Origin: Caulobacter soli
GTDB lineage: Bacteria; Pseudomonadota; Alphaproteobacteria; Caulobacterales; Caulobacteraceae
Length of the DNA stretch: 64,000 nucleotides
Reading direction: 5' to 3'
NCBI RefSeq assembly: GCF_011045195.1
Contig: NZ_CP049199.1
Location: 1 to 64,000 of the forward strand
Shown here one piece after another: positions 1-8,783 of the stretch. The notes beneath the pieces are model-generated. The model ran no database searches, had not been told where the DNA came from, and worked only from the letters and a program-made list of their open reading frames with translations. Both the position numbers and the translations under genes were made by a program. Numbering within the stretch: the stretch's first letter is position 1; each line of letters starts with the position of its first letter.

Positions 1-1470
1 ATGACGACCAAAGGCGGGGTAGTGACCCAAGAGTTTTCGGCTGCGTTCTCGACGATTGCCTGCGAGCCTGCGGGCGCCGTCTGGAGCAGGGTGTGCGCGG
101 TGCTGAAACGCGAGCTGGGCGATGCGGCCTTCGGCTCATGGATCGCCCCGGCGATGTTGCGTGAAGGTCAGGCTGGCGACGTTGTGCTGGTGACGCCGAC
201 CGGGATCGCGCGCGACTGGATTCGCCGCAGCGCGTGGCGTCGCGTCAGCGAACTGTGGGCGGCCAACGATCCGACCTCGCGTCGCCTGGACCTGAAGTCG
301 CGCCTGGAATTCGAGGCGGCCGGCGGCGTGTCGGCCGGTCATGACGCCAAGGCCGAGCCGATCGAGATCGTGCTGCCGGTCTCCAGCGACATTCCCGCCC
401 TGGCCCCGACCAACGGCGCCAAGCCCTCCCCCGTCCAGGGCCTGCAGGAACGCTTCACCTTCGACACCTTCGTGCCGGGTCCGGCCAACGAATTCGCCCA
501 CGCCGTGGCGCGCCGCGTGGCGAGCTGGGCCGACGGCCACTTCAATCCGGTGCTGTTCCACGGCCCCTACGGCTTCGGCAAGACCCACCTGCTCAACGCC
601 CTGGCCTGGGAGGCCATGCGCCAGGCCCCGACCAAGCGCGTGGTCTATCTGACCGCCGAGCGCTTCCTGTCGACCTTCGTGCGGGCGGTGATGGATCGCC
701 AGACCGCGGCCTTCAAGGAAGAGCTGCGCGGCGCCGACCTGCTGATCATCGACGACGTGCATTTCATCGCCGGCAAGCAGTCGAGCCAGGAAGAGCTGTT
801 CCACACCCTGACCGCCCTGGTCGAGGACGGTCGCCGGGTGGTGTTCTCCTCGGACCGCGCCCCGGCGGCGATGACCGAGATGGACGCCCGCCTGCGCTCG
901 CACCTGTCGGCGGGCCTGGTCTGCGGCCTGGAGCCGGCCGACCGCGCTCTGCGCCTGGGCATCCTGGACCGCAAGCTGCAGTCGCTGTCGCGTCAGCACG
1001 GCTTCGAGCCGACCATGCGCCCCGAAGTGCTGAACTTCCTGGCCGACCGCTTCACCGACAGCGTCCGCGAGCTGGAAGGCGCGCTGAACACCCTGTCGGC
1101 CCGGGCTGGCGAAGGCGTCTCGCGCCTGACCCTGGACGAGGTCCAGGCGATCCTGCGTCCGCACCTGCGGGCCGGCGAGAAGCGCATCACCATCGACGAC
1201 ATCCAGAAGGCCACGTCCGAGCACTACGGCATGAAACAGGCCGACCTGCTCAGCGAGCGCCGCAACCGCGCCATCGCCCGTCCGCGCCAGGCGGCCATGT
1301 GGCTGGCCAAGCAGCTGACCACCCGCTCGCTGCCCGACATCGGCCGGCGCTTCGGCGGCCGCGACCACACCACCGTCCTGCACGCCGTGCGCCGCATCGA
1401 GGCCCTGCGCGCCGAGGACCCGGCCCTGAACCAGGACCTGGAGACCATCACGCGCAAGCTGCGCGGCTGA
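1..1470 (+). CDS. dnaA: Chromosomal replication initiator DnaA
   Basis: AAA+ ATPase that binds DnaA boxes and melts the origin. The 489-residue product has the N-terminal oligomerisation domain (about 25-95), a variable linker, the AAA+ core from about 150 with Walker A GPYGFGKTHL (about 188-197) and Walker B LLIIDDVHF (about 247-255), and the C-terminal DNA-binding domain with the signature GGRDHTTVLHAVR near 450. The GPYGFGKT form of Walker A is typical of Caulobacter DnaA. The ATG is the first base of the window, so promoter, leader and any adjacent origin lie outside. A terminator follows 24 bases after the stop. Length matches Caulobacter DnaA (about 490). Confidence 0.98.
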   Translation: MTTKGGVVTQEFSAAFSTIACEPAGAVWSRVCAVLKRELGDAAFGSWIAPAMLREGQAGDVVLVTPTGIARDWIRRSAWRRVSELWAANDPTSRRLDLKSRLEFEAAGGVSAGHDAKAEPIEIVLPVSSDIPALAPTNGAKPSPVQGLQERFTFDTFVPGPANEFAHAVARRVASWADGHFNPVLFHGPYGFGKTHLLNALAWEAMRQAPTKRVVYLTAERFLSTFVRAVMDRQTAAFKEELRGADLLIIDDVHFIAGKQSSQEELFHTLTALVEDGRRVVFSSDRAPAAMTEMDARLRSHLSAGLVCGLEPADRALRLGILDRKLQSLSRQHGFEPTMRPEVLNFLADRFTDSVRELEGALNTLSARAGEGVSRLTLDEVQAILRPHLRAGEKRITIDDIQKATSEHYGMKQADLLSERRNRAIARPRQAAMWLAKQLTTRSLPDIGRRFGGRDHTTVLHAVRRIEALRAEDPALNQDLETITRKLRG

Positions 1471-1493
1471 GGGTTTTCATCCTGGTGAATGAT

Positions 1494-1524
1494 AAAAGGG
1501 CCGTCCGGTTGGGCGGCCCTTTTT
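1494..1524 (+). terminator. Rho-independent terminator after dnaA
   Basis: An A-rich 5' arm (1494-1506) pairs with 1511-1523 around loop ggtt, giving a GC-rich stem with one G-T pair, and runs into a T tract at 1520-1524. Seen directly; dnaA appears to be transcribed alone. Confidence 0.85.
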
Positions 1525-1537
1525 CGTGCGGCGAACA

Positions 1538-1655
1538 CTTGCCCCCTACGGACCGCTTCGCGGTCGTCTTCCCCCATAGGGGGAAGAGGCGCGTCGCGCA
1601 TGAAGCCTCCGCCCCCTCGCCGCGACAGACGGCGAAGCCGTCAGGTGGGGGCAAG
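1538..1655. repeat. Dyad intergenic element, copy A
   Basis: About 118 bp bounded by cttgcccc and ggggcaag in inverted orientation, with internal dyads gaccgcttcgcggtc and cttccccc/gggggaag. Two relatives occur at 15159-15291 and 25095-25207. The right end runs 15 bases into the 3' end of the convergent alkB gene and supplies its last four codons and stop. Function unknown; it looks like a dispersed palindromic element rather than a simple terminator. Confidence 0.75.
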
Positions 1656-2276
1656 GGGGTGAGCCACGGACGCCCGCCTAAGCGTGATGTTCACCCGCCC
1701 TCCCCCCGGCACGAGCCCCGACGATCCCGGCAGGATCCGGTCCACGCCGTGGAACGCCAGCCTTGCCGGTCCCGACAGCCGGCATACGTCGCCCGACGAC
1801 AGTCGCAGCGACCGCGTCGGGTCCTTGCGCGCGGTTCCGCCGATCCGGAACACCGCCGTGTCGCCCAGCGAGACCGACAGCACCGGAAAGCGCGGATCGG
1901 CCTCGTCGCGATCCTGGTGCAGGCCCATGCGGGCCTCATCGCGATAGAGGTTGATCAGGGCGCTGTCCGGCGGTGTCCGCGGATCGCCCAGGGCCGCCCA
2001 AAGATCGAGCAGAGCCCGTGGCATCTCCGGCCAGGGTCGCCCCGTCGCCGGATGGCGGTCGGCGTAGCGATAGCCGGTCCTGTCGCTGGTCCAGCCCAGC
2101 GGGCCGAAGCTGGTCATGGCCACGCTCATGGCCTTGCCATGGGCGGTTTCATAATTTTGCGGCGGCGCGACCTCGAAGGCGGCCAGCGCCAGGCGCATCA
2201 AATCGTTCTGGGCCTTGGGGTCCAGCAATCCGGGCCATAGGTCGAAACCCGGCAGAACACTGATCGGTTTAATCAT
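1641..2276 (-). CDS. alkB: AlkB-family 2-oxoglutarate/Fe(II) DNA dealkylase
   Basis: Oxidative demethylase that removes 1-methyladenine and 3-methylcytosine lesions from DNA. The 211-residue product is close to E. coli AlkB (216) and carries the iron-binding H-x-D in GLHQDRDEAD, the distal histidine in FHGVDRI, and the 2-oxoglutarate-binding arginines in RVNITLRRA near the end. It is convergent with dnaA and divergent from the aminopeptidase gene. The first ATG gives a full-length N-terminus. The last four residues (LAPT) are encoded by the end of a dispersed dyad element, suggesting the element reset the stop. No Ada-type regulatory gene is beside it. Confidence 0.93.
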   Translation of the reverse strand: MIKPISVLPGFDLWPGLLDPKAQNDLMRLALAAFEVAPPQNYETAHGKAMSVAMTSFGPLGWTSDRTGYRYADRHPATGRPWPEMPRALLDLWAALGDPRTPPDSALINLYRDEARMGLHQDRDEADPRFPVLSVSLGDTAVFRIGGTARKDPTRSLRLSSGDVCRLSGPARLAFHGVDRILPGSSGLVPGGGRVNITLRRASVAHPLAPT

Positions 2277-2370
2277 TACGGAGATTTAATGCGCCAGACG
2301 GGTTTGGACAGTGTTGGTTTGCGCTCGCCGGGCCTGCCGGCCGAACAAATTTTGCAATCCAGGGCCGCTC

Positions 2371-5049
2371 ATGCGTCGACTTCTCTCTTCCGCGGCTGCC
2401 GCCGTGCTCGTTTTTGCCGCCGGATCGGCCCTGGCCGCGACCACCGCCCCCAAGGCGGTTCAGGCCTCCAAGCCCGCCGCGATCACCGCCGCCAACGTCA
2501 CGACCCAGCTGCCGCGCGGCGTGGTCCCGACCCACTATGACCTGGCCTTCGTTCCCGACACCGACAAGCTGACCTTCACCGCCTCGGTGAAGATCAATAT
2601 CGACGTGACCGCCCCGACCAACACCATCACGCTGCAGGCCGCCGACCTGGCGTTCGCCAAGGTCGAGATGGTCGGCCCAGGCGGCGCCAAGGAGGGCGCG
2701 GCCAAGGTCAGTGTCGACGCCGAAGCCCAGACCGCCACCTTCACCTTCGACAAGCCGGTCGCCAAGGGCGCGCACGTCCTGGCCATCGACTACAGCGGCA
2801 AGATCTACAAGCAGGCCGCCGGCCTGTTTGCCCTGGACTACGACACCGACCAGGGCATGAAGCGCGCGCTCTACACCCAGTTCGAGAACAGCGACGCCCG
2901 CCGCTTCATTCCCTCGTGGGACGAGCCGTTCTTCAAGGCCACCTACGACGTCCAGGTGACGGTCCCGACGGGCCAGATGGCCATCGGCAACATGCCGATC
3001 GCCAAGACGCAGGATCTGGGCGGCGGCAAGTCGAAGGTCACCTTCGCCACCTCGCCGAAGATGTCGACCTATCTGCTGTTCTTCGGCCTGGGCGAGTTCG
3101 ACCGCGCCACGGCCAAGGTCGGCGACGTCGAGATGGGCGTGATCACCAAGAAGGGCGACCTGGCCAAGGCCGACTTCGCCCTGAAGTCCTCGGGCCCGAT
3201 CCTGGCCTGGTACAACGACTATTTCGGCGCGCCCTACCCGCTGCCGAAGCTGGACCACATCGCCGCCCCCGGCCAGAGCCAGTTCTTCAGCGCCATGGAG
3301 AACTGGGGCGCGATCTTCTACTTCGAATACGCCCTGCTGGAAGACCCGGCGATCTCGACCCAGACCGACCGCCAGAACATCTACACCACCGTGGCCCACG
3401 AAATGGCCCACCAGTGGTTCGGCGACCTGGTCACCATGTCGTGGTGGGACGATCTGTGGCTGAACGAGGGCTTCGCGTCGTGGATGGAGAGCCGGGCCAC
3501 CGAGCACTTCCATCCCGAGTGGAACAGCCAGCTGGGCGCGATCGGCGGGCGTGAATACGCCATGGGCCTGGACTCGCTGGCCACCACCCACCCGGTCGTC
3601 CAGCACGTGGAGACCGTCGACCAGGCCAGCCAGGCCTTCGACGCGATCACCTACCAGAAGGGCCAGGCGGTCATCAGCATGCTCGAGGCCTATGTCGGCC
3701 CCGAAGCTTGGCGCGCGGGCGTTCGCGCCTACATCAAGGCCCACGCCCACGGCAACACCACGACCGACGACCTGTGGATCGAGGTCGAGAAGGCCGCCGG
3801 CAAGCCGATCACCGCCATCGCCCACGATTTCACCCTGCAGCCGGGCATCCCGCTGATCACGGTCGACACCGGCGCCTGCGCGGCCGGAAAGACCACCGTG
3901 AGCCTGACCCAGGGCGAGTTCAGCCGCGACAAGCCCACCAAGACTCCCCTGGCCTGGCGCGTGCCGGTCTCGGCCCAGGTCGCCGGCTCCAGCAGCGTGG
4001 CCAAGACCCTGGTGGTCGGCGGCAAGGGCTCGCTGAGCGTCGACGGCTGCGGCCCCGTGGTGGTCAACGCCGGCCAGGCCGGCTATTTCCGCACCCTCTA
4101 CACGCCCAAGGCCTTCGCCGGCGTCGCGGCCAGCTTCGCCAAGCTGCCGGCCATCGACCAGCTGGGCGTGATCTCCGACGCCTGGGCCTTGGGCCTGAAC
4201 GGCCAGCAGGCCGTCACCGACGCCCTGGACCTGGTCATGGCCACGCCGGCCGACGCCGATCCGCAGGTCTGGAGCAAGATCGCCGGCGTGCTGACCGAGG
4301 TCGACGGCATGTATGACGGCGCCTCAGCCCCGCAGGCCGCCTTCCGCAAGCTGGCCATCGCCCGCCTGTCGCCGGTGTTCCAGAAGATCGGCTGGACGGC
4401 CCAGGCCGGCGAGCCGGCCCCGGTCGCCAACCTGCGCGCCGCGCTGATCGAGAAGCTGGGCGCCCTGGGCGATCCGGCCGTCGTGGCCGAGGCCAAGCGC
4501 CGCTACGCCGCCGACAAGACCGACCCGTCGGCCGTGCCCGGCGCCCTGCGCAAGTCGATCCTGGCCGTCGTCGCCCGTCAGGCCGACGCCCAGGCCTGGG
4601 ACGCCCTGCACGCCCAGGCCAAGGTCGAGAAGACCCCGCTGATCCGCGACCAGCTCTACACCCAGCTGGCCTCGGTCCAGGACGAGGCCCTGGCGGCCAA
4701 GGCCCTGGATCTGGCCATCAGCGGCGAGCCCAGCGAAACCCTGGCGGCCAACATGATCTCGCGGGTCTCGGTGCTGCATCCCGACCTGGCCTTCGACTTC
4801 TCCGTCGCCCACAAGGACGCGGTGAACGGCAAGGTCGACGCGGCTTCGGCCACCAAGTTCATCCCGGGCCTGGCCAAGCGTTCGGCCGATCCGGCGATGA
4901 TCGGCAAGGTCACCGCCTACGCCGCCGCCAACCTGCTGGCCGGCTCGCGCGGCGAGGCCGACAAGTCGGTGGCCGCGATCACCGACCGCATCAAGGTGCG
5001 CAAGGCCGCCATGCCGGTGATCACCGCCTGGGTCGCCAAGAAAAGCTGA
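2371..5049 (+). CDS. Exported M1-family zinc aminopeptidase
   Basis: Metallopeptidase that releases N-terminal amino acids from peptides, probably in the periplasm. The chosen ATG starts a signal peptide (MRRLLSSAAAAVLVFAAGSALA), so the mature chain begins near residue 23; an upstream GTG at 2311 would put non-signal residues before it. The 892-residue protein shows the M1 exopeptidase motif AMENWGA (near 311), zinc ligands HEMAHQW (H343, H347) and the second glutamate in NEGFASW, then an ERAP1-like C-terminal region. It is transcribed alone, divergent from alkB, and followed by a weak hairpin. Close to PepN/ERAP-type M1 enzymes; the exact substrate cannot be told. Confidence 0.92.
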   Translation: MRRLLSSAAAAVLVFAAGSALAATTAPKAVQASKPAAITAANVTTQLPRGVVPTHYDLAFVPDTDKLTFTASVKINIDVTAPTNTITLQAADLAFAKVEMVGPGGAKEGAAKVSVDAEAQTATFTFDKPVAKGAHVLAIDYSGKIYKQAAGLFALDYDTDQGMKRALYTQFENSDARRFIPSWDEPFFKATYDVQVTVPTGQMAIGNMPIAKTQDLGGGKSKVTFATSPKMSTYLLFFGLGEFDRATAKVGDVEMGVITKKGDLAKADFALKSSGPILAWYNDYFGAPYPLPKLDHIAAPGQSQFFSAMENWGAIFYFEYALLEDPAISTQTDRQNIYTTVAHEMAHQWFGDLVTMSWWDDLWLNEGFASWMESRATEHFHPEWNSQLGAIGGREYAMGLDSLATTHPVVQHVETVDQASQAFDAITYQKGQAVISMLEAYVGPEAWRAGVRAYIKAHAHGNTTTDDLWIEVEKAAGKPITAIAHDFTLQPGIPLITVDTGACAAGKTTVSLTQGEFSRDKPTKTPLAWRVPVSAQVAGSSSVAKTLVVGGKGSLSVDGCGPVVVNAGQAGYFRTLYTPKAFAGVAASFAKLPAIDQLGVISDAWALGLNGQQAVTDALDLVMATPADADPQVWSKIAGVLTEVDGMYDGASAPQAAFRKLAIARLSPVFQKIGWTAQAGEPAPVANLRAALIEKLGALGDPAVVAEAKRRYAADKTDPSAVPGALRKSILAVVARQADAQAWDALHAQAKVEKTPLIRDQLYTQLASVQDEALAAKALDLAISGEPSETLAANMISRVSVLHPDLAFDFSVAHKDAVNGKVDAASATKFIPGLAKRSADPAMIGKVTAYAAANLLAGSRGEADKSVAAITDRIKVRKAAMPVITAWVAKKS

Positions 5050-5125
5050 GACGACGCTCGTAGAGCGGATTCAGCGAACGCGAGTTGAGGCTTTCGGGCC
5101 GCGCTCGCGACCTATCTGACGGAAG

Positions 5126-5149
5126 GGCCGCGCTTTTTCAGGCGCGGCC
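5126..5149 (+). terminator. Weak terminator-like hairpin after the M1 peptidase
   Basis: Stem ggccgcgc (5126-5133) pairs with gcgcggcc (5142-5149) around a T-rich loop; only a short T-containing stretch follows. It is the only obvious 3' signal for the peptidase gene. The 371-base gap 5050-5420 otherwise holds the dnaK promoters. Confidence 0.5.
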
Positions 5150-5196
5150 TATTTCGTCGCAGGTCACGATTCCCCTTCATTCCATGCGGGATTGGG

Positions 5197-5224
5197 CTTG
5201 CAGGCTGGCGCCTATCCCCCATAT
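5197..5224 (+). promoter_or_regulatory. Heat-shock (RpoH) promoter of dnaK
   Basis: CTTGCA at 5197-5202, a 14-base spacer, then CCCCATAT at 5217-5224. This fits the sigma-32 consensus (CTTGAA, 13-15 bases, CCCCATNT) with one mismatch, about 200 bases before the dnaK start. Transcription start predicted near 5231. Confidence 0.85.
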
Positions 5225-5241
5225 CGGGCATCGAAGCGGGG

Positions 5242-5269
5242 TTGACGGGCTCGTCAACTTCGATTGAAC
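5242..5269 (+). promoter_or_regulatory. Housekeeping promoter of dnaK
   Basis: TTGACGG at 5242-5248, 13 bases, then GATTGAAC at 5262-5269. This resembles the Caulobacter sigma-73 consensus (TTGaCgS, 10-14 bases, GCtANAWC). With the heat-shock promoter just upstream it gives a two-promoter arrangement, consistent with basal plus heat-induced dnaK expression. Confidence 0.6.
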
Positions 5270-5420
5270 GAACGCTTTCCTTCCGAACGTCGTTTGGAAG
5301 GTGAGGATTTGGATCAACCGTTAGAACGCGACCAGACGGGGACGGCTTGAGAAAAACCGGGGCGCTTGTCTTGAGGCCCTTGTCACCGCCGTCCGCCATT
5401 CAGGAGCTACAGGTCTAAAC

Positions 5421-7316
5421 ATGAGCAAGATTATCGGTATCGACCTTGGCACCACGAACTCGTGCGTGGCCATCATGGACGGTAAGAACCCCAAGGTGAT
5501 CGAGAACGCCGAGGGCGCGCGCACCACCCCGTCGGTGGTCGGCTTCCTCGAGGACGGCGAGCGCCTCGTCGGCCAGCCCGCCAAGCGCCAGGCCGTCACC
5601 AACCCGACCAACACCCTTTTCGCGATCAAGCGCCTGATCGGCCGCAATTTCGCAGATCCCGTCGTGGCCAAGGACAAGGCCATGGTCCCCTATGACATCG
5701 TCAAGGGTCCGACCGGCGACGCCTGGGTCAAGGCCCACGGCAAGGACTACAGCCCGCAGGAAGTCTCGGCCTTCATCCTGCAGAAGATGAAGGAAGCCGC
5801 CGAAAGCCATCTGGGCGAGTCGGTGACCAAGGCGGTCATCACCGTCCCGGCCTATTTCAACGACGCCCAGCGTCAGGCGACCAAGGACGCCGGCAAGATC
5901 GCCGGCCTTGAAGTCCTGCGCATCATCAACGAGCCGACCGCGGCCGCCCTGGCCTACGGCCTGGAGATGAACGAAGGCAAGAAGATCGCCGTCTACGACC
6001 TGGGCGGCGGCACGTTCGACGTCTCGGTCCTGGAAATCGGCGACGGCGTCTTCGAAGTGAAGTCGACCAACGGCGACACCTTCCTGGGCGGCGAGGACTT
6101 CGACCTTCGGATCGTCGACTACCTGGCCGACGAGTTCAAGAAAGAGCAGGGCGTCGACCTGCGCAAGGACAAGCTGGCCCTCCAGCGTCTGCGCGAAGAA
6201 GCCGAAAAGGCCAAGAAGGAGCTGTCCTCGACGGCTCAGTACGAAGTGAACCTGCCCTTCATCTCGATGAACGCGTCGGGCCCGCTGCACCTGAACATCA
6301 AGCTGTCGCGCTCCAAGCTCGAAGCCCTGGTGGAAGACCTGATCGCCCGCACCATCGGTCCGTGCGAGCAGGCCCTGAAGGACGCCGGCCTGAAGAAGAG
6401 CGACATCGACGAAGTGATCCTGGTCGGCGGCATGAGCCGCATGCCCAAGGTCCAGCAAGCCGTGCAGGACTTCTTCGGTCGCGAACCCCACAAGGGCGTG
6501 AACCCCGATGAAGTCGTGGCCCTGGGCGCCGCCGTTCAGGCCGGCGTTCTGCAAGGCGACGTTAAGGACGTGCTGCTGCTGGACGTGACCCCGCTGACGC
6601 TGGGCATCGAGACCCTGGGCGGTGTGTTCACCCCGCTGATCGAGCGCAACACCACCATCCCGACCAAGCGTTCGCAGACCTTCTCGACCGCCGACGACAA
6701 CCAGTCGGCCGTGACGATCCGCGCCTTCCAGGGCGAGCGTCCGATGGCCGTCGACAACAAGTTCCTGGGTCAGTTCGACCTGCAGGGCATTCCGCCGGCG
6801 CCGCGCGGTGTGCCGCAGATCGAGGTCACCTTCGACATCGACGCCAACGGTATCGTCAACGTCCACGCCAAGGACAAGGCGACCAACAAGGAGCACTCGA
6901 TCCGCATCCAGGCCAACGGCGGCCTCTCGGACGCGGACATCGAGCGCATGGTCAAGGAAGCCGAGGCCAACAAGGCCGAGGACGAGAAGAAGAAGGCGCT
7001 GGTCGAGGCCAAGAACCAGGGTGAAGCCGCCCTGCACTCGACCGAGAAGGCCTTCGCCGAGCACGGCGACAAGGTCTCCGGGCCCGACAAGACCGCGATC
7101 GAGACCGGCATCGCCGAGCTGAAGACGGCCCTGGAAGGCGAGGACGCCGAGGCGATCCAAGCCAAGACCCAGGCCCTGCTGCAAGCTTCGATGAAGCTGG
7201 GCGAGGCCATGTACAACGCCCAGCAGGGCGAAGGCGGCGACGACGAAGCCGCCGCCGATGACGGCGTCGTCGACGCCGAATTCGAAGAAGTCGACGACTC
7301 CAAGCCGTCGGCGTGA
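5421..7316 (+). CDS. dnaK: Hsp70 chaperone DnaK
   Basis: ATP-dependent cytosolic chaperone that binds exposed hydrophobic segments and works with DnaJ and GrpE; in proteobacteria it also restrains the heat-shock sigma factor. The 631-residue chain starts with the phosphate-1 motif [12 protein letters not shown], has the actin-fold ATPase to about 385 (including [17 protein letters not shown]), the hydrophobic linker, the substrate-binding domain and the acidic tail ending [12 protein letters not shown]. Two promoters precede it (5197-5269). dnaJ follows 139 bases later, behind a large hairpin. Length and tail are normal for the family. Confidence 0.99.
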   Translation: MSKIIGIDLGTTNSCVAIMDGKNPKVIENAEGARTTPSVVGFLEDGERLVGQPAKRQAVTNPTNTLFAIKRLIGRNFADPVVAKDKAMVPYDIVKGPTGDAWVKAHGKDYSPQEVSAFILQKMKEAAESHLGESVTKAVITVPAYFNDAQRQATKDAGKIAGLEVLRIINEPTAAALAYGLEMNEGKKIAVYDLGGGTFDVSVLEIGDGVFEVKSTNGDTFLGGEDFDLRIVDYLADEFKKEQGVDLRKDKLALQRLREEAEKAKKELSSTAQYEVNLPFISMNASGPLHLNIKLSRSKLEALVEDLIARTIGPCEQALKDAGLKKSDIDEVILVGGMSRMPKVQQAVQDFFGREPHKGVNPDEVVALGAAVQAGVLQGDVKDVLLLDVTPLTLGIETLGGVFTPLIERNTTIPTKRSQTFSTADDNQSAVTIRAFQGERPMAVDNKFLGQFDLQGIPPAPRGVPQIEVTFDIDANGIVNVHAKDKATNKEHSIRIQANGGLSDADIERMVKEAEANKAEDEKKKALVEAKNQGEAALHSTEKAFAEHGDKVSGPDKTAIETGIAELKTALEGEDAEAIQAKTQALLQASMKLGEAMYNAQQGEGGDDEAAADDGVVDAEFEEVDDSKPSA

Positions 7317-7371
7317 CCATGGGTCGCGGGGCGGTGCGTGTGACTTCGGTTCGTTCCGCCCCCACCTTCGG

Positions 7372-7429
7372 GAACAAGGCTCCCGCCTGCCGCTTGCGGC
7401 CGGGCGGGAGCGCTCCCACCTCCTTGTTC
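7372..7429 (+). other. Large structured hairpin between dnaK and dnaJ
   Basis: gaacaagg (7372-7379) pairs with ccttgttc (7422-7429). Inside, gctcccgcc (7379-7387) pairs with ggcgggagc (7403-7411), and an apical gccg-cttg-cggc forms the tip. A 10-base asymmetric bulge lies on the 3' side. No T tract follows and it ends 26 bases before the dnaJ ATG, so it looks like a processing, stability or attenuation element rather than a standard terminator. Confidence 0.75.
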
Positions 7430-7455
7430 AACATGGCTAGTGATCGACCCTGACG

Positions 7456-8607
7456 ATGCGCGACTATTACGAAGTCCTGGGCGTGGCCCGTGGCTGCGAT
7501 GACGCCGCCCTCAAGGCCGCCTTCCGCAAGATGGCGATGGAGCACCATCCCGACCGCAATGGCGGTTGCGAGAACGCCTCCTCGCGCTTCAAGGAAGTCA
7601 ACGAAGCCTATTCGGTGCTGTCCGACGCCCAGAAGCGCGCCGCCTACGACCGCTACGGCCATGCCGGGGTGAACGGTCAGCAGGGCGGACCGGGCGGCTT
7701 CGGCGGGGCCGACGCCGGCGATATCTTCAACGACGTCTTTGGCGACGTGTTCGGCGAGATGTTCGGCGGTCGCCGGCAGTCGAACAACGGCCCCCAGCGC
7801 GGCCAGGACCTGCGCTACGACCTGGAGATCACCCTTGAGCAGGCCTATGCCGGCGCCGAGGTCGAGATCAAGGTTCCCGCCGCCATCACCTGCGAGGTCT
7901 GCGACGGCTCGGGCGCCAAGCCCGGCACCAGCCCGACGGTCTGCGGCACCTGCGGCGGCGCCGGCCGCGTGCGGGCCACCCAGGGCTTCTTCGCGGTCGA
8001 ACGGGCCTGCCCGCGCTGCGGCGGCTCGGGCCGCCTGGTGCTGGACCCCTGCGCCACCTGCCACGGCCACGGCCAGGTGCGCCGCGAGCGCATCCTGTCG
8101 GTGCGCATCCCGGCCGGCGTCGACGACGGCGCCCGGATCCGCCTAGCGGGCGAAGGCGACGCGGGCGCGCGCGGCGGTCCGCGCGGCGACCTCTACCTCT
8201 TCCTGTCGGTGATTCCGCACGAGCTGTTCGAGCGCGACGGCCTGGACCTGCTGTGCACCGTGCCGGTGCCGATGACCGTGGCCGCTCTCGGCGGCGACAT
8301 CGAGGCCCCTTGCCTGCTGGGCGGCGAGAACTGCGACGGCGCCAGCCGCATGACCGTCAAGGTCCCCGAAGGCGCTCAGACCGGCAAGACCGTCCGCCTC
8401 AAGGGCAAGGGCATGCCGTCCCTGCGCAGCCGCCAGCGCGGCGACCTGGTGGTCGAGCTGTTCGTGGAAACCCCGACCCACCTCTCCGCGCGGCAGAAGG
8501 AGCTCCTGCAGGAGCTGGCCGGCCTGTGCAGCGAGAAACAGAACCCCAAGTCGGCCAACTTCGTCGGCAAGGCCAAGCGCTTCTGGGAAGAAGTGACGGG
8601 CAGCTAG
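7456..8607 (+). CDS. dnaJ: Hsp40 co-chaperone DnaJ
   Basis: Delivers substrates to DnaK and stimulates its ATPase. The 383-residue protein has the J domain (1-70) with the HPD tripeptide, a G/F-rich stretch (about 75-110), four zinc-binding CxxCxGxG-type motifs ([32 protein letters not shown], about 148-210), and the C-terminal substrate-binding region. The second and fourth motifs are slightly divergent but keep both cysteines. It lies downstream of dnaK and is probably co-transcribed, its level perhaps set by the hairpin before it. A strong terminator follows. Confidence 0.98.
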   Translation: MRDYYEVLGVARGCDDAALKAAFRKMAMEHHPDRNGGCENASSRFKEVNEAYSVLSDAQKRAAYDRYGHAGVNGQQGGPGGFGGADAGDIFNDVFGDVFGEMFGGRRQSNNGPQRGQDLRYDLEITLEQAYAGAEVEIKVPAAITCEVCDGSGAKPGTSPTVCGTCGGAGRVRATQGFFAVERACPRCGGSGRLVLDPCATCHGHGQVRRERILSVRIPAGVDDGARIRLAGEGDAGARGGPRGDLYLFLSVIPHELFERDGLDLLCTVPVPMTVAALGGDIEAPCLLGGENCDGASRMTVKVPEGAQTGKTVRLKGKGMPSLRSRQRGDLVVELFVETPTHLSARQKELLQELAGLCSEKQNPKSANFVGKAKRFWEEVTGS

Positions 8608-8630
8608 GCGGCTTCCGCATCGCGATACGA

Positions 8631-8667
8631 GAAGGGCCCGGAGCGGAAGCGCCGGGCCCTTCGTCGT
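8631..8667 (+). terminator. Rho-independent terminator of dnaK-dnaJ
   Basis: gaagggcccgg (8631-8641) pairs perfectly with ccgggcccttc (8652-8662) around a 10-base loop, followed by gtcgtttt. Confidence 0.9.
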
Positions 8668-8783
8668 TTTGGGCCCTCATCACCGCCTATTTGGTGGGTT
8701 TTCGCGGGAATAGTCCCAGGGCTTGTGGATATCCCCTACCGAAGTCTTAACGGAAGGGCCAACGCCCTGTACCGTCCGGCGCG

